NCBI RefSeq assembly: GCF_016785085.1
Contig: NZ_JAENHO010000004.1
Location: 682,001-746,000 of the forward strand
Direction: 5' to 3'
DNA from: Paractinoplanes lichenicola
GTDB taxonomy: Bacteria; Actinomycetota; Actinomycetes; Mycobacteriales; Micromonosporaceae
Length of the DNA stretch: 64,000 nt
The notes under the pieces were generated by a model. The model did no database searches and was not told the DNA's origin. It saw nothing but the letters and a program-made list of their open reading frames with translations. The position numbers were made by a program, and so were the translations under genes. Below, piece by piece: positions 1-9,117 of the stretch; the stretch's first letter is position 1, and each line of letters starts with the position of its first letter.

Positions 1-607
1 GGCTTCTGGACTGTCCCCACAGCGACCAGTCGGAAAAGATTGGTTCTTCCGGTACTGACCAGTCGTCCCCTATTCTGATGGATGAATTTGTGAGTCGTCG
101 CAGTTGTTCAGCTAGCCGTTTTCGGCTGCCGTTCATTCCCCCAGTACTGGCGAGGCCCAGCTTCTTCATAAAGGCGCTGTAGGATCCATCCAGTTCGATC
201 GTGGGTTCGCCACTCCGAAAGGCTTCGCCGCAAAAGAAGGCAAGGAGGAGTACCGCTAGTCCTCCGAACGGCAAGCCGATATCTTGTTCGCCGGTTGCTC
301 GCGTGATTACGGTTATTTCGGCCGCACCGTTGCGTCGGCGCCACACTCGGTTCCGCGCGTCAGGGCTGCGATAAGGTAATGAACATTGCGTCAGTTCCCA
401 GGGCAGGTAGCCGGCAGGCTGTCGCTGGCGTATGTGGAACTTTTCGATCGCCTGAGCAAGCTGTAGATCCGCACTTGGACGTCCTGGCACCTGGAAAGGG
501 TCACACGCCGGCAAGTCCAAGTGCAAACCTACGTTAGGCCTCGCGCCGGCCGCGTTAGCCAGCCCCTGGTAGGTATAGGTCTGTGCAGGAGACAGGCCTG
601 CGCATGC
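1..607 (-). pseudogene. RepA-like plasmid replication initiator, partial, cut by an IS
   Basis: One minus-strand frame stays open for about 200 codons from base 607 to the window edge. It carries ordered blocks that I recognise from plasmid RepA (RepA_C family) initiators: YQGLANAAG, LPWELTQCSLPYRSP, RVWRRRNG, GLPFGGLAVLLLAF and SAFMKKLGLASTGG. Such proteins bind origin repeats and start plasmid replication. The frame meets a TAA at 608-610, exactly at the left end of the IS that follows, and no good start codon lies near it, so the N-terminus was lost or displaced by the insertion. The C-terminus lies outside the window. The family call is from memory of conserved blocks. A phage-type initiator is the main alternative. 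Confidence 0.65.
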
Positions 608-611
608 TTAA

Positions 612-1509
612 AAGGCCCTAACACGATCTGCTGAATCGATGTTGATCAGCGCTACGAGGTGGAGATCAGTCTCGTTCGTTGGTCATGAGCAAGGCGTGGA
701 TCGTCGATGACGATCTCTGGAAGCTGATCGAGCCAGTACTGCCGCCATGGCCGGACAAAGCGCCAGGGCCGCGGCCGCTGCCGGATCGACTGTGCCTGCA
801 AGGCATCTTGTTCGTACTGCACACCGGCATCGGGTGGGAAGACCTGCCGCAGGAGCTCGGGTTCGGCTCGGGGATGACCTGCTGGCGGCGGCTCGAGCGC
901 TGGACAGAGGCCGCTGTGTTCGACCAGGTGCACCAGATTCTGCTGACCAAGCTGAACGCGGCGAACCGGATCGACTGGTCGAGGGCGGCGATGGACGGCA
1001 GTCACATCGACGCGAAAAAGGGGGTACCGGGACAGGCCCGTCGCCGGTCAACCGCGGGAAGCCCGGCTCTAAGCACCATCTGATCTGCGACGGTCACGGC
1101 ACCCCGATCCACGTGCTCACCTCTGGCGCGAACGTGCCCGACATCAGCCGCGCCCTCGACCTGCTCGACGGCTACCCGCCGATCGCCGGCCGCCGCGGGC
1201 GGCCACGCCGACGGTTCGACACACTGTTGGCAGACAAGGGCTACAGCAGCGACGCGTTCCGCCGGGCCTGCCACGAACGCGGTACCGAACCGATCATCCC
1301 GAAGCCCAAGACCGCAGGATTCAAGGGCTTGGGCAAGCTGCGCTACGTCGTCGAGCAGACCTTCGCCCTGCTGCATCAGTTCCGACGGCTCGCCGTGCGC
1401 TGGGAACGACGCCTCGACATCCACGACGGCCTGGTCGGTCTCGCTTGCGTCCTGATCTGCTGGCGCCGACTGATCAACTGGATCCGCTAGGAGATCGTGT
1501 TAGGAGCTT
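612..1509 (+). mobile_element. IS5-family insertion sequence, 898 bp, with terminal inverted repeats
   Basis: The left end starts AAGGCCCTAACACGATCT (612-629). The right end (1492-1509) is its inverted copy with 16 of 18 matches. TAA flanks both ends (609-611 and 1510-1512), consistent with a 3-bp target duplication. The element encloses one transposase in two overlapping frames. Size, terminal repeats and transposase type fit the IS5 family. It separates the RepA-like frame from the DNA at 1513 onward. Confidence 0.85.
685..1490 (+). CDS. IS5-family DDE transposase made by -1 frameshifting
   Basis: The first frame (685 to about 1020) gives an N-terminal DUF4096-like region (WIVDDDLWKLIEPVLPP, LPDRLCLQGILFVLHTG) and reaches AMDGSHIDAKKG with the first catalytic Asp. 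The second frame, one base back, continues PSPVNRGKPGSKHHLICD, a second Asp in LLADKGYSSDAFR and the C-terminal YVVEQTFALLHQFRRLAVRWE with the Glu. The overlap holds A AAG GGG at 1017-1023, a canonical -1 slippery heptamer in the correct phase. This is the usual two-ORF layout of part of the IS5 family, so the gene is probably functional rather than broken. ATG 685 is preferred to the TTG at 679. Confidence 0.8.
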
Positions 1510-1651
1510 TAAGCGGCATGCGAGTTGGCTGATGTCGACCGTGCGGTGCGTTTCCCTCCGCTTACGCCCAGGGGATGGTCGGGCAGCGCTCACGACCCGC
1601 AAACCAGATCTCGGGATGCGATCAGGGTGTGCGTGACCTTCGTGTCGGGCT

Positions 1652-1738
1652 CCGGACACGTTAACCCCCACCAGATTCATTCCTCTCGGGGATGGATGTG
1701 GTGGGGTTTTCTGTATCCCGCGCTGCGCCGGAATGCGA
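1652..1738 (+). repeat. Copy 1 of a dispersed hairpin-bearing repeat
   Basis: The first 30 bases (1652-1681) are identical to 58527-58556 in the same orientation, and similarity continues to about 1738. It contains an imperfect hairpin (ACCCCCACCA paired with TGGTGGGGT) followed by TTTTCTG, so it could end plus-strand transcripts. A weaker third copy of its second half lies at 59890-59925. Confidence 0.75.
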
Positions 1739-3226
1739 GTCCGCGCTCCCAATGGTGGGGAAGCCGCCGTTGTTCGGCCGCCGAGCTTGGGCGCGGTGTC
1801 GTGCTCGAGGTGCCGGTCGAGCGTGAGCTTTCCGGGGTTGCAGACGATGACGAGGTCTCGGTCGCGTAGGTGAGTGGCCAGCCCTTCTACTCCAGCTGAT
1901 CTCGTGAGGGCGCCTTGGCGTTTGAGGTCGTGCAGCATCTCGGTGGTGATGCGTCGTTCGGGCCAGTAGATCGCGCGCGGCCGTGCCCCGCTGGAGTGGG
2001 CGCTGATGTGGCCGTGCCGGCAGCGGTATCCGGGCCGGCCGTGTACCCAATGGCCCTCCAGGCGGCGCCCGCAGAGCCCGCAGACGAGGAGCCCGGTCAG
2101 CGCATAGCGGCGGACAGAGTCGTCGTTCGGTGTGTGGATCGCGGAGACGTGTTGAGCGGCGAGGAAGTCGGCGTCGCTGATCAGCGCGGGGTGGGTGCGG
2201 TTCTCGGAGATGATCCACTCGGACTTGGGATTCCAGGTGCGGGTAGGTCCGAGGCTGCTGCGTTTGTCTCCGGGCACGGTCTCGCGGTGGTCGGTGTGCT
2301 GCCGGTTCCAGACTTGCCGTCCGGTGTAGCGCGGGTTGGCCAGAATCGCCGCCACGGTACGCAGCGTCCAGACAGAGTTGGTCCGGTGCCGGTTACGGCC
2401 AGGGTCGTGCTGGGCGGGTGAGGGGATTCCGGCGGTCGTTGAGCGTGCGGGCGATACCAGCGGTGCTGGCACCGGTCAGCCGTCGGGCGAAGATCCACCG
2501 GACGTGTGCGGCGGTGTCGGGGTCGGGGTCGAGGCGGTGCAGGCGTCGTCCCCAGGCGGCGTGGGCTCGGTTGGGGTGTGGTCCGGCGTCGACCAGCTGG
2601 TAGCCGTACGGCGGGCGGCCGCCGAGGTGGCGTCCTTGGTCGTGGGCCTGGGCGCACATCGCGGCGGTGGTGCGCATCCGGAATTTTAGGACTTCTCGTT
2701 CGGATTGATGTCCGAGCATCATCAGCAGGGCTTGGTGGGCGGGTTCGTCGAGATCAATTGGTCCGTTGGCTTCGGGCAGCCACACGGTGACGCCCAGGTT
2801 GTTGAGGTGGCGGATGGTCTGGATGGCTTGTTGGCCGGTGAAGGCGCGTTCGTATTCGCCGATCACGATCGCGTCGAACGGCCGGTCGGGTTGTGCGGCG
2901 AGGTCGAGGAGGTTGGCGGCGGCGGGTCGTTTGTGCCAGGGAAGGCTCCGGGAGTATCCGGCGTCGAAGTATTTGATGACGATGGTGCCGTGTCCGGCGA
3001 TGAGCCGGTTGGCGTTGTCCTGCTGCCACTGCTGCGACGTGGTCGGATCTTGATATTCGGTGGTCGACATCCGCCCGTAGAACGCGAACCGCAGTGCGCC
3101 CTGCGGCTGGTCAGGTCGGCGCCCGCGGCGGCGTGCACGGCCGGGTGTCTGGTCGACCCAGGCGGTGAACAGATCGTCGGGTGGTTCGGGGGAGTGGGTG
3201 GTGAGGGGTGTCGACATGGGCGTCAC
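1680..3226 (-). pseudogene. Large serine recombinase, frameshifted
   Basis: The minus-strand N-terminal frame (3226 to 2430) holds a resolvase domain with FAFYGRMST, the likely nucleophilic Ser, and then a recombinase domain ending IARTLNDRR. A one-base shift near 2430 moves the frame to IPSPAQHDPGRN, then WTLRTVAAILANPRYTGRQ and a zinc ribbon with CGLCGRRLEGH and YRCRHGH. All domains of a large serine integrase are present in order. The 3' tail runs into the dispersed repeat and then the IS, so the original stop is not evident. ATG 3217 or GTG 3226 could be the start. Such enzymes drive site-specific integration or excision; this copy needs a frame repair to work. Confidence 0.8.
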
Positions 3227-3438
3227 CTCGTCTCGAGGAGCGGAACGTCGATACCTGAGAGATTCGCGCGGGAGGCCGTCATGACGGGCCGGATGTCTGC
3301 TTCACCGAAAAGGGTGAGGGTGATGGGAGACGCAGGCTTCGGTGAACTCGCGCGATTACCTGTCGAGGGCTTAGGAGAAGCCTCTGTTGAGACGGAAGAG
3401 CTGTCCGGAAGTCGGCTCGGTGTCGCCGGCGTGGCCAT
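3223..3438 (-). CDS. Small unknown protein upstream of the serine recombinase
   Basis: A 71-residue frame ends in the start region of the recombinase (overlap at 3223-3226), which suggests translational coupling. It is rich in Ser, Pro and Thr, with one hydrophobic stretch ITLTLFGEAD. I do not recognise a domain. It might be an excision or control protein of the recombinase, but only its position supports that; it may be a chance frame. Confidence 0.3.
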   Translation of the reverse strand: MATPATPSRLPDSSSVSTEASPKPSTGNRASSPKPASPITLTLFGEADIRPVMTASRANLSGIDVPLLETR

Positions 3439-3497
3439 GATCGGGTGAGCATCTCCGGCCGTGAGCCGCTCAGTGTGCGGAACGCCTAGGCAGAAGA

Positions 3498-3531
3498 AAC
3501 CCCGCTCAGGTGAAGAATTCCGAGCGGGGTT
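3498..3531 (-). terminator. Hairpin terminator after the first CaiB gene (repeat family 2, copy 1)
   Basis: AACCCCGCTC (3498-3507) pairs perfectly with GAGCGGGGTT (3522-3531). Read on the minus strand the stem is followed by TTTCTTC, as expected for an intrinsic terminator of the CaiB gene ending at 3754. The loop start GGTGAAG and the flank TTCCGGTG..GCTATT recur at 37848-37880. The rest of 3439-3753 holds no convincing gene. Confidence 0.7.
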
Positions 3532-3753
3532 CCGGTGAGGCTATTCCATCTACAGCAGTGGAAGTCTCCAGGACGGCGCCGACCGTGGTGCGGACGATCG
3601 GAACTGTCGCGACGACTGAGTATCGTGGCGCTGTTCTTCGGGGCTTGAGCTTGTCGGAGCCTTCGTGTGCAAGCTTTGTCGCTATAGCTGTGGACTCATG
3701 CCTTCCGGTTGTTGAGATCGTTCAGTCTGGCCCGTGCGCCCATGCCGTTCTGC

Positions 3754-6084
3754 TCAGACCCGTTCGACGGAGGTGGCGTGTGCGTCGGTCCACTGTTCCA
3801 CGATTCCTGCGGTGATCAGTGCGTCGACCTCGTCGGCCGGCATGCCGAGCACGCGGATCAGCACGTCGCGGCTGTGCTCGCCGGGCAGCGGAGCCGGCTC
3901 CAGTGGTGGCGGCCCGATCGACTTGAAGACGGCGGGGCCGTTCTCGGTGGGCATGGGTTCGGTGATGTGCGGGTGGTGCATCGTTCGGAAAAAGCCGCGG
4001 TGGGCCAGGTGCGGGTCGTCGAGTAGCTCCGGGACGCGCTGCATCATCGCGGCGGGCACACCTGCGGCCTGTAGTTCGGCCATGGCGCGGCGTGGTGGTC
4101 GGGCTGAGGTCCAGGCCGACACCAGGGCGTCGATCTGCTCTCGGTGGGCGATCCGGTCATCTGCGGTCGGCAGGTCCAGGTCGGTCCCGAGCAGTTGGGC
4201 CAGTCGTTGCCAGTCGTTGTCACCGCGCACGGTGACGACGCACCACTCGTCGTCGCCGGCGCATGGGAACAGGCCGTAGGGGGCGTCGGCCGGGCCGGTG
4301 TTGCCGACGGCGGTCAGCGAGCCGGGGCGTACGGATTCCAGCGCCAGCTGGTGCTGCAGCTGGCCCATGATGACCTCGGCCTGGGCCACGCTGACCGTGC
4401 CGCCGCGGCCGCTGTGCCGGCGGGCGATGAGTTTGGCCAGGATCGCGACCGCTTCGATCCGGGCGGCGATGTGGTCGGGATAGATGGTGGAGGCATCACT
4501 GTGGCCACCTTCGTCGTCCAGATAGCGCCACAGGCCGCTGAGACCGGTCGATGCGCGGACGAGAGGGCCGTAGCCCATGCGCCGGCTCCATGGTCCGGTG
4601 GGGCCGAAGGCGCTGCTGTCGGCGATGACGATGCCGGGGTTGACCGCGGCGAGCTGCTCGTAGCCGAGTCCGAGTGATTCCATGGTGCCGGGCTTGAAGT
4701 TGGAGACGACCACGTCGGACTCGGCGACCAGCTGTTTGAAAATCTCGATGCCCTCGGGGCTGCGCAGGTTGAGGCCGAGGCCGAGCTTGTTGCGGTGCCC
4801 GTAGGCGAACGACGCGCTGATGGCCGCGCCGTCGAAGGTCTGGCGGCTGCCGTCCGGGAAGGCCCTGTTCTCGACCTTGATGACCTCGGCGCCCATGTCG
4901 GCGAAGAGGCGGCCGAGTTCGGCGCCCACCACGATGACGCCGAGGTCGAGCACGCGCAACCCGGTCAGGGGAAGAGCGCCGTCGGGTGCCGCGGCGCCGG
5001 GAGTGGCCGGGGTCAGTGTGCTGAGGACTTCGCTGGTGTGCTGCCCGTGGCCGGGAGCCGGAGTGCGGATGCCGGCGCGGCGGCCGTCGACCTCGAGCAG
5101 ACCGTCGGGCATGCGGGCCTCGGGCACGGACGGCACGTCGGTGAACGCGCCCCGGGCGGTGAACTGTTCGGCCTGCATGACCTCGGTGGGGGAGAGCAGG
5201 GCGGCGGTGGGGACGCCGTGCTGTTGTCCTTCGGTGACGATCTGCTCGCGGGTGCGCGTGGCGAACAGCCGGCCGATGGCCGGGTAGATGCGGCCGGCCG
5301 CGGCGAATCGCTTGCCGAGCTTGGCCAGTTCTGGGTCGGCGAACTCTGCGGGCTGACCCAGCCAGGTGAACATGCCTTGCCACTGGCGTGGAGCCAGGAC
5401 GCAGATGCGGACCCAGCCGTCGGCGCATCGGAAGATCGGGTAGAGGTGGCGGGCGTCGGGTCGGCCGCGCGGACCGTTGACTGCGGGTACGCCGCCGGTG
5501 GCGCTGCCGCCGATACCGAATCCGGGGTCGAGGACCTGGGTGATGGCCTCGTAGACGGAGATGTCGACCAGGTCGCCGCCGCGGTAGTACGCGAGCAGTG
5601 CGGCCCAGGCGGCCTGGGCCGCCGCCGACTCGTAGGCCAGGGAACCGGGCGGGAGCAGGGGTTCGCGGCCCGGCAGACCGGAGCGGCAGAGCACTCCGCC
5701 GAGGGCGAGATGGGTCCACTCGGTGGCCTGCCAGTCCCGGTACGGGCCGGTGAGACCGTAGTCGGTGATGGCCACGACGGTCAGCCCGGGCCGTTGGTGC
5801 CGGGTGTCCGCGGCATTGTTGGTGATCAGGATGTCGGCGCTGTCCAGCAGGCTGCTCAGGTCGTCGTCACCTGCGACGACGGCACGCTTGTTCGCGTTGT
5901 GGGTGGCGTAGTAGAGGCTGACGCCGTCGACGACCGGTTCCTGGTGGCGCGACAGCGAACCCGTGGCCGGCTCGGCCCGGATGACGTCGGCGCCGAGGTC
6001 GGCCAGCAAGCGGGAGGCTGTCTCGCCGAGGCCGTCGGTGCGGTCGACGACCCGTACTCCGGTCAGCGGCAGATCGGTGTCCAC
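3754..6084 (-). CDS. Tandem CaiB/BaiF family CoA-transferase
   Basis: This 776-residue protein is two class III CoA-transferase units in one chain; a single unit is normally about 400 residues. Unit 1 begins LTGVRVVDRTDGLGETASRLLADLGADV and unit 2, near residue 370, begins LTGLRVLDLGVIVVGAELGRLFADMGAEV. Family members transfer CoA between carboxylic acids, with an Asp forming the acyl anhydride; I did not place that residue in each unit. It is divergent from a LysR gene across a 155-bp promoter region. With no acyl-CoA ligase nearby, it probably activates the acids of the local pathway. Confidence 0.9.
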   Translation of the reverse strand: MDTDLPLTGVRVVDRTDGLGETASRLLADLGADVIRAEPATGSLSRHQEPVVDGVSLYYATHNANKRAVVAGDDDLSSLLDSADILITNNAADTRHQRPGLTVVAITDYGLTGPYRDWQATEWTHLALGGVLCRSGLPGREPLLPPGSLAYESAAAQAAWAALLAYYRGGDLVDISVYEAITQVLDPGFGIGGSATGGVPAVNGPRGRPDARHLYPIFRCADGWVRICVLAPRQWQGMFTWLGQPAEFADPELAKLGKRFAAAGRIYPAIGRLFATRTREQIVTEGQQHGVPTAALLSPTEVMQAEQFTARGAFTDVPSVPEARMPDGLLEVDGRRAGIRTPAPGHGQHTSEVLSTLTPATPGAAAPDGALPLTGLRVLDLGVIVVGAELGRLFADMGAEVIKVENRAFPDGSRQTFDGAAISASFAYGHRNKLGLGLNLRSPEGIEIFKQLVAESDVVVSNFKPGTMESLGLGYEQLAAVNPGIVIADSSAFGPTGPWSRRMGYGPLVRASTGLSGLWRYLDDEGGHSDASTIYPDHIAARIEAVAILAKLIARRHSGRGGTVSVAQAEVIMGQLQHQLALESVRPGSLTAVGNTGPADAPYGLFPCAGDDEWCVVTVRGDNDWQRLAQLLGTDLDLPTADDRIAHREQIDALVSAWTSARPPRRAMAELQAAGVPAAMMQRVPELLDDPHLAHRGFFRTMHHPHITEPMPTENGPAVFKSIGPPPLEPAPLPGEHSRDVLIRVLGMPADEVDALITAGIVEQWTDAHATSVERV

Positions 6085-6208
6085 GGCGGCCTCCTCAAGG
6101 GCTCAGGTGCGGTAGGTCACACCATCGCCGTGCTCCTCGCCGTTCGTAAATCACTGTTTCGCGCACGTTACGTGCCGCGGGCGGCAACGTGGCGGCGGAA
6201 TTCCTTGC

Positions 6209-6222
6209 CGGTAACCGTTCAG
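6209..6222. promoter_or_regulatory. Candidate TetR-type operator between CaiB and LysR
   Basis: CGGTAACCGTTCAG lies 18 bases before the LysR start, in the divergent region serving both genes. The identical 14-mer occurs inverted at 13506-13519, next to a TetR start, and a variant occurs at 21862-21875 before the second CaiB gene. Confidence 0.55.
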
Positions 6223-6239
6223 TAACGCAGACTGGGGTC

Positions 6240-7154
6240 ATGGACGTGCAGCAGCTCCGGTGCTTCCTCGCGGTGGCCGAAGAGTTGCATTTCGGCCGGG
6301 CGGCCGAGCGGCTGCACATGACCGCGTCACCGGTCAGCCGCATCGTCAAGGAACTCGAGCGTGAACTCGGGGCTCCGCTGTTCGTTCGCGGCTACCACCA
6401 GGTCGAGCTCACCCCGGCCGGGCGGGCGCTGGCCGCCCGAGTGCCGCCGCTGCTCGACCAACTCGAGCGGGCGCGCGCCGAGGTGCGCCTGATCGCGGCC
6501 GGGGAGCAGCGGGCCGTGCACCTCGGTGGGTCACATTTCGCGCCGCCGCTGGTGCTCGACACGGTGGTCGACTGTGCCGAGAAAGGCAATCCCGGCCGGC
6601 CGGTGGAGGTGACGTTGGCGCCCTCGGCCGATCTGCTACCGGCCGTGTCGCGCGGCGAGCTGGACGCCGCCCTAGTGCACCTACCGGTCGACGATCCGGC
6701 GGTGGCGTCGCTCAGCCTGGCCTCGTACCGCTTCCTGGTCGTCATGCGCCGCGACGACCCGCTGGCCGGATCGCCGGCGCTGAGCGTCGCCGACCTGGCC
6801 GACCGGAACGTGGTTCTGATGCCGCTGTCGCTGCAGCCGCTGGCGATGCAGCGCATGCGTGATGATCTGATCAGCCGGGGCCTGCTGCGGCTACGGATGC
6901 TGGCCGGGGTGGACTCGGCCATGCTGGCGGCCCATGTGCGCCGTACCGGCGATCTGACGTTCTCGCTCGACCCGTCGACCGGCGGCAGCGCCCGGATGTA
7001 CGACGACCCGGCCTTCGCCGTGGTGCCGCTGACCGACTTTCCCCAGTTCCGGCTCGGGCTCGTCTGGCTCGCCGAAAGGGCGGCCGATCCGGTCGTGCGG
7101 GGCGTCGTCGAGGCGGTCCGCACCGCCTGGGCCGACGGCGAATGGGAGATCTGA
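6240..7154 (+). CDS. LysR-family transcriptional regulator
   Basis: A 304-residue protein with the N-terminal LysR winged helix: MDVQQLRCFLAVAEELHFGRAAERLHMTASPVSRIVKELEREL, residues 1-43, then LFVRGYHQVELTPAGRAL. The rest is a periplasmic-binding-like effector domain. ATG 6240 is chosen because LysR proteins start a few residues before this block; an earlier frame start adds 17 unrelated residues. It is divergent from the CaiB gene, the usual place for a regulator of that gene and of itself. Effectors are typically pathway intermediates; the one used here is unknown. Confidence 0.92.
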   Translation: MDVQQLRCFLAVAEELHFGRAAERLHMTASPVSRIVKELERELGAPLFVRGYHQVELTPAGRALAARVPPLLDQLERARAEVRLIAAGEQRAVHLGGSHFAPPLVLDTVVDCAEKGNPGRPVEVTLAPSADLLPAVSRGELDAALVHLPVDDPAVASLSLASYRFLVVMRRDDPLAGSPALSVADLADRNVVLMPLSLQPLAMQRMRDDLISRGLLRLRMLAGVDSAMLAAHVRRTGDLTFSLDPSTGGSARMYDDPAFAVVPLTDFPQFRLGLVWLAERAADPVVRGVVEAVRTAWADGEWEI

Positions 7155-7319
7155 TCAGCGCCAGAGCTGCGGCGATCCGTCCGAGCCGCGCACAAGCCCG
7201 GTTGATGCCAGGTAGTGCAAGTGAGCGACGGTTTCGGCCAGCGCCATCCGTCGCATAATGCCGTGCGGGGCTGGCCACCCCCGTGACCAGGTGAGGGCGG
7301 CGGCGATGGCCCAGGCGGT
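7155..7319 (-). pseudogene. C-terminal fragment of a metallo-beta-lactamase-fold hydrolase
   Basis: The minus strand reads WAIAAALTWSRGWPAPHG and RRMALAETVAHLHYLAS, nearly identical to the C-terminal winged-helix-like tail of the intact hydrolase at 11771-12862. No metal-binding domain is present. It directly abuts the LysR stop. Upstream the frame changes into a TetR-like fragment, so this is a rearrangement scar. Confidence 0.8.
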
Positions 7320-7565
7320 CGACAGCGCCGGTGACGACCGGCAGGATCTCGTCTTCGGGTACGCCTTCAGCCCGGATGAGCTCCATGAGCCGGGCGTTGG
7401 TCTGGTCGTATATGTCGACGACCATGGTCTCCTCGGACGGGAAGTACCGGAAGAAGGTCCGCGCGGTGACGCCAGCGTCTGCTGCAATCTCGCTCAGACT
7501 TGCTGCGCCGCTATGTACTGCAGTTCCGCCACGCCCAGGCTGAGGCGATCGCTGCAGCCGGGCGA
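7320..7565 (-). pseudogene. TetR-family regulator fragment
   Basis: The minus strand encodes SEIAADAGVTARTFFRYFPS, then ETMVVDIYDQTNARLMELI. This is the DNA-binding helix-turn-helix and following helix of a TetR protein, clearly related to the intact regulator at 28170-28871 (AEIAEHAGVTSRTFFRYFPS). The first helix is degenerate and the ligand domain is missing. It is fused to the fragment at 7155-7319. Confidence 0.78.
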
Positions 7566-7634
7566 ACACGGTGAACGCCTTGTCATCCGTGATCACGGGT
7601 GAGGACGGCTGCTTTATCAACGTCCGGACCAAAC

Positions 7635-8156
7635 AGGTCTGGATGGCCAAGAACGCCGACGAGCTCGGGTTCGACCCCGACCGCCTGGCCGTCTACGGCG
7701 CCAGCGCGGGCGGCGGGCTGACCATCGCCACCGCGCTGTTGGCCCGGGACCGCGGCGGCCCAGCCCTGAGATATATGATGCCAATCTACCCCATGATCGA
7801 CGACCGCAACACGACCGCCTCCAGCGAAGAGATCGTGGACATCGGCGTCTAGGACGGGTCGACAACATCGAGGCCTGGCCTGGTATCTCGGCGGCAAACC
7901 GGCCGATCGGTACGCCGCGCCGGCTCGGGCCGAAGGCCTGGCCGGCCTGCCACCGGCGTTCATCGACGTCGGCACCGTCGACCTGTTCCGCGACGATGAC
8001 ATCGCCTTCGCTCAGCGCCTGATGGCCGCCGGCGTGCCGACCGAGCTGCACGTGCACCCGGGCAGCTACCACGCCGGGGAGAACCTCGCCCCGGACTCCG
8101 CGTTGGCCAAACGGATCTGGGCGACCCGGCTCGGCGCGCTCCAGCGCGCCCTCTGA
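7635..8156 (+). pseudogene. C-terminal half of an HSL-type alpha/beta hydrolase, broken
   Basis: From about 7635 the sequence matches the second half of the intact esterase at 24440-25390: VWMAKNADELGFDPDRLA, the nucleophile motif YGASAGGG and IYPMIDD. A TAG after VDIGV (near 7850) and a frame change interrupt it. The rest (FIDVGTVDLFRDDD, LHVHPGSYHAGENLAPDSA) continues in another frame to TGA 8154-8156. The N-terminal half with the HGGG oxyanion motif is absent. It is a remnant of a duplicated gene. Confidence 0.85.
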
Positions 8157-8185
8157 CGAGACGCGCGGAGGAGAGTTCGAGCAGC

Positions 8186-8345
8186 TCAGAAGGTGATGAT
8201 CCCGCGCCCCGCGATGCGGCCGGCACGCAGCTCGTCGTGGGCGAAGCTCCAGGGGGTCGAAGGGGAACGCGACCGGGGCCGACGAAGTCGATGACCGCGT
8301 CGGCCCCGGCGCTGCTCTTGGGCGGTCTCGTGGAGATTGTCCGGG
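8186..8345 (-). pseudogene. Remnant of a medium-chain (quinone or zinc type) dehydrogenase
   Basis: The minus strand shows GADAVIDFVGPGR, a typical Rossmann segment of medium-chain dehydrogenases. After a frame change come VAFPFD and FAHDELRAGRIAGRGIITF with a stop at 8186-8188. The middle is deleted. Nothing else between 8346 and 8438 is recognisable. Confidence 0.55.
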
Positions 8346-8438
8346 CTAGGGTCAAGAATCCCGGTCAGCCCGAGCCGGACCAGCGGGCGGCCGACCTGAT
8401 CGCCGTCTTCCGGCAGTTGGCCGCGGAACGCCTCAGCT

Positions 8439-9044
8439 TCAGGGATTCTCGGCGAGCATCGCGCTGAGTGCGCCGAGCAGGGTGGCGCTGGTCTCGTCCG
8501 GCGTGTCGGTGCCGCGGCCCTCGGTCCATCGGGTCACCGTCTCCATGAGCCCACCACTCAGCAGGACGCCGAGGGCGTCGAGCTGGCCGATCGAATGCCG
8601 GGTGGTGAGCAGCCGCCGGGCCAGCTCGGCCGCGATCGGTTCGAGCTCAGCCCGGAAGGCCGCCGAGGCGAGTTGTGAGGCGGCGCTCGGGTAGACATTG
8701 CGGTGCAGTTGCCCATGTTCGGCGGCGTAGTCCATCAGCGTTCGCAGGCGCGCTCGCGGGTCGCCGGAGTTGGCGGCATCGAGCCAGGTGCGGAACGAGG
8801 AAGTGATGGCGGCGGCGATCGCGCTGTCGCGGTCCGTGAAGTGCCGGTAGAAGCTCTGCCGGCTGACGCCGGCGGCGGCTGCGATGTCGGGGATCGAGAT
8901 CTCCTCGATGCGTCGGGTGGACGCGAGGGTGAGGGCGGCCTCAAGAATCTGCGCTCGAACGCGTTCGGCCCGGGGATCGGCACTGTCCGCGCGGCTGGTC
9001 ACGGGAGTATGGTAGTCGGTGACAACCGACTCCGAAGTACCCAT
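8439..9044 (-). CDS. TetR-family transcriptional regulator
   Basis: A 201-residue protein. After a short leader comes the TetR helix-turn-helix: RAQILEAALTLASTRRIEEISIPDIAAAAGVSRQSFYRHF, about residues 30-70, and then a helical ligand domain. It is divergent from the Zn-dependent dehydrogenase at 9118. Its start codon overlaps a perfect 8+8 palindrome, so it probably represses itself and the dehydrogenase/SDR pair. The ligand is unknown. Confidence 0.9.
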   Translation of the reverse strand: MGTSESVVTDYHTPVTSRADSADPRAERVRAQILEAALTLASTRRIEEISIPDIAAAAGVSRQSFYRHFTDRDSAIAAAITSSFRTWLDAANSGDPRARLRTLMDYAAEHGQLHRNVYPSAASQLASAAFRAELEPIAAELARRLLTTRHSIGQLDALGVLLSGGLMETVTRWTEGRGTDTPDETSATLLGALSAMLAENP

Positions 9045-9051
9045 ACTTCGG
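9032..9051. promoter_or_regulatory. Palindromic operator at the TetR/dehydrogenase promoter
   Basis: CCGAAGTA (9032-9039) and TACTTCGG (9044-9051) are perfect inverted copies around CCCA and overlap the TetR start codon. A second inverted repeat, AGTCGGT/ACCGACT, lies at 9014-9031. Both are natural TetR dimer sites. Confidence 0.65.
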
Positions 9052-9117
9052 TGTAACTAGTAACTTAGGGCCTCGTCCGTGAGAAGCCGCGGCTCCGGGA
9101 CCCGGAAAGCTGGCGAC

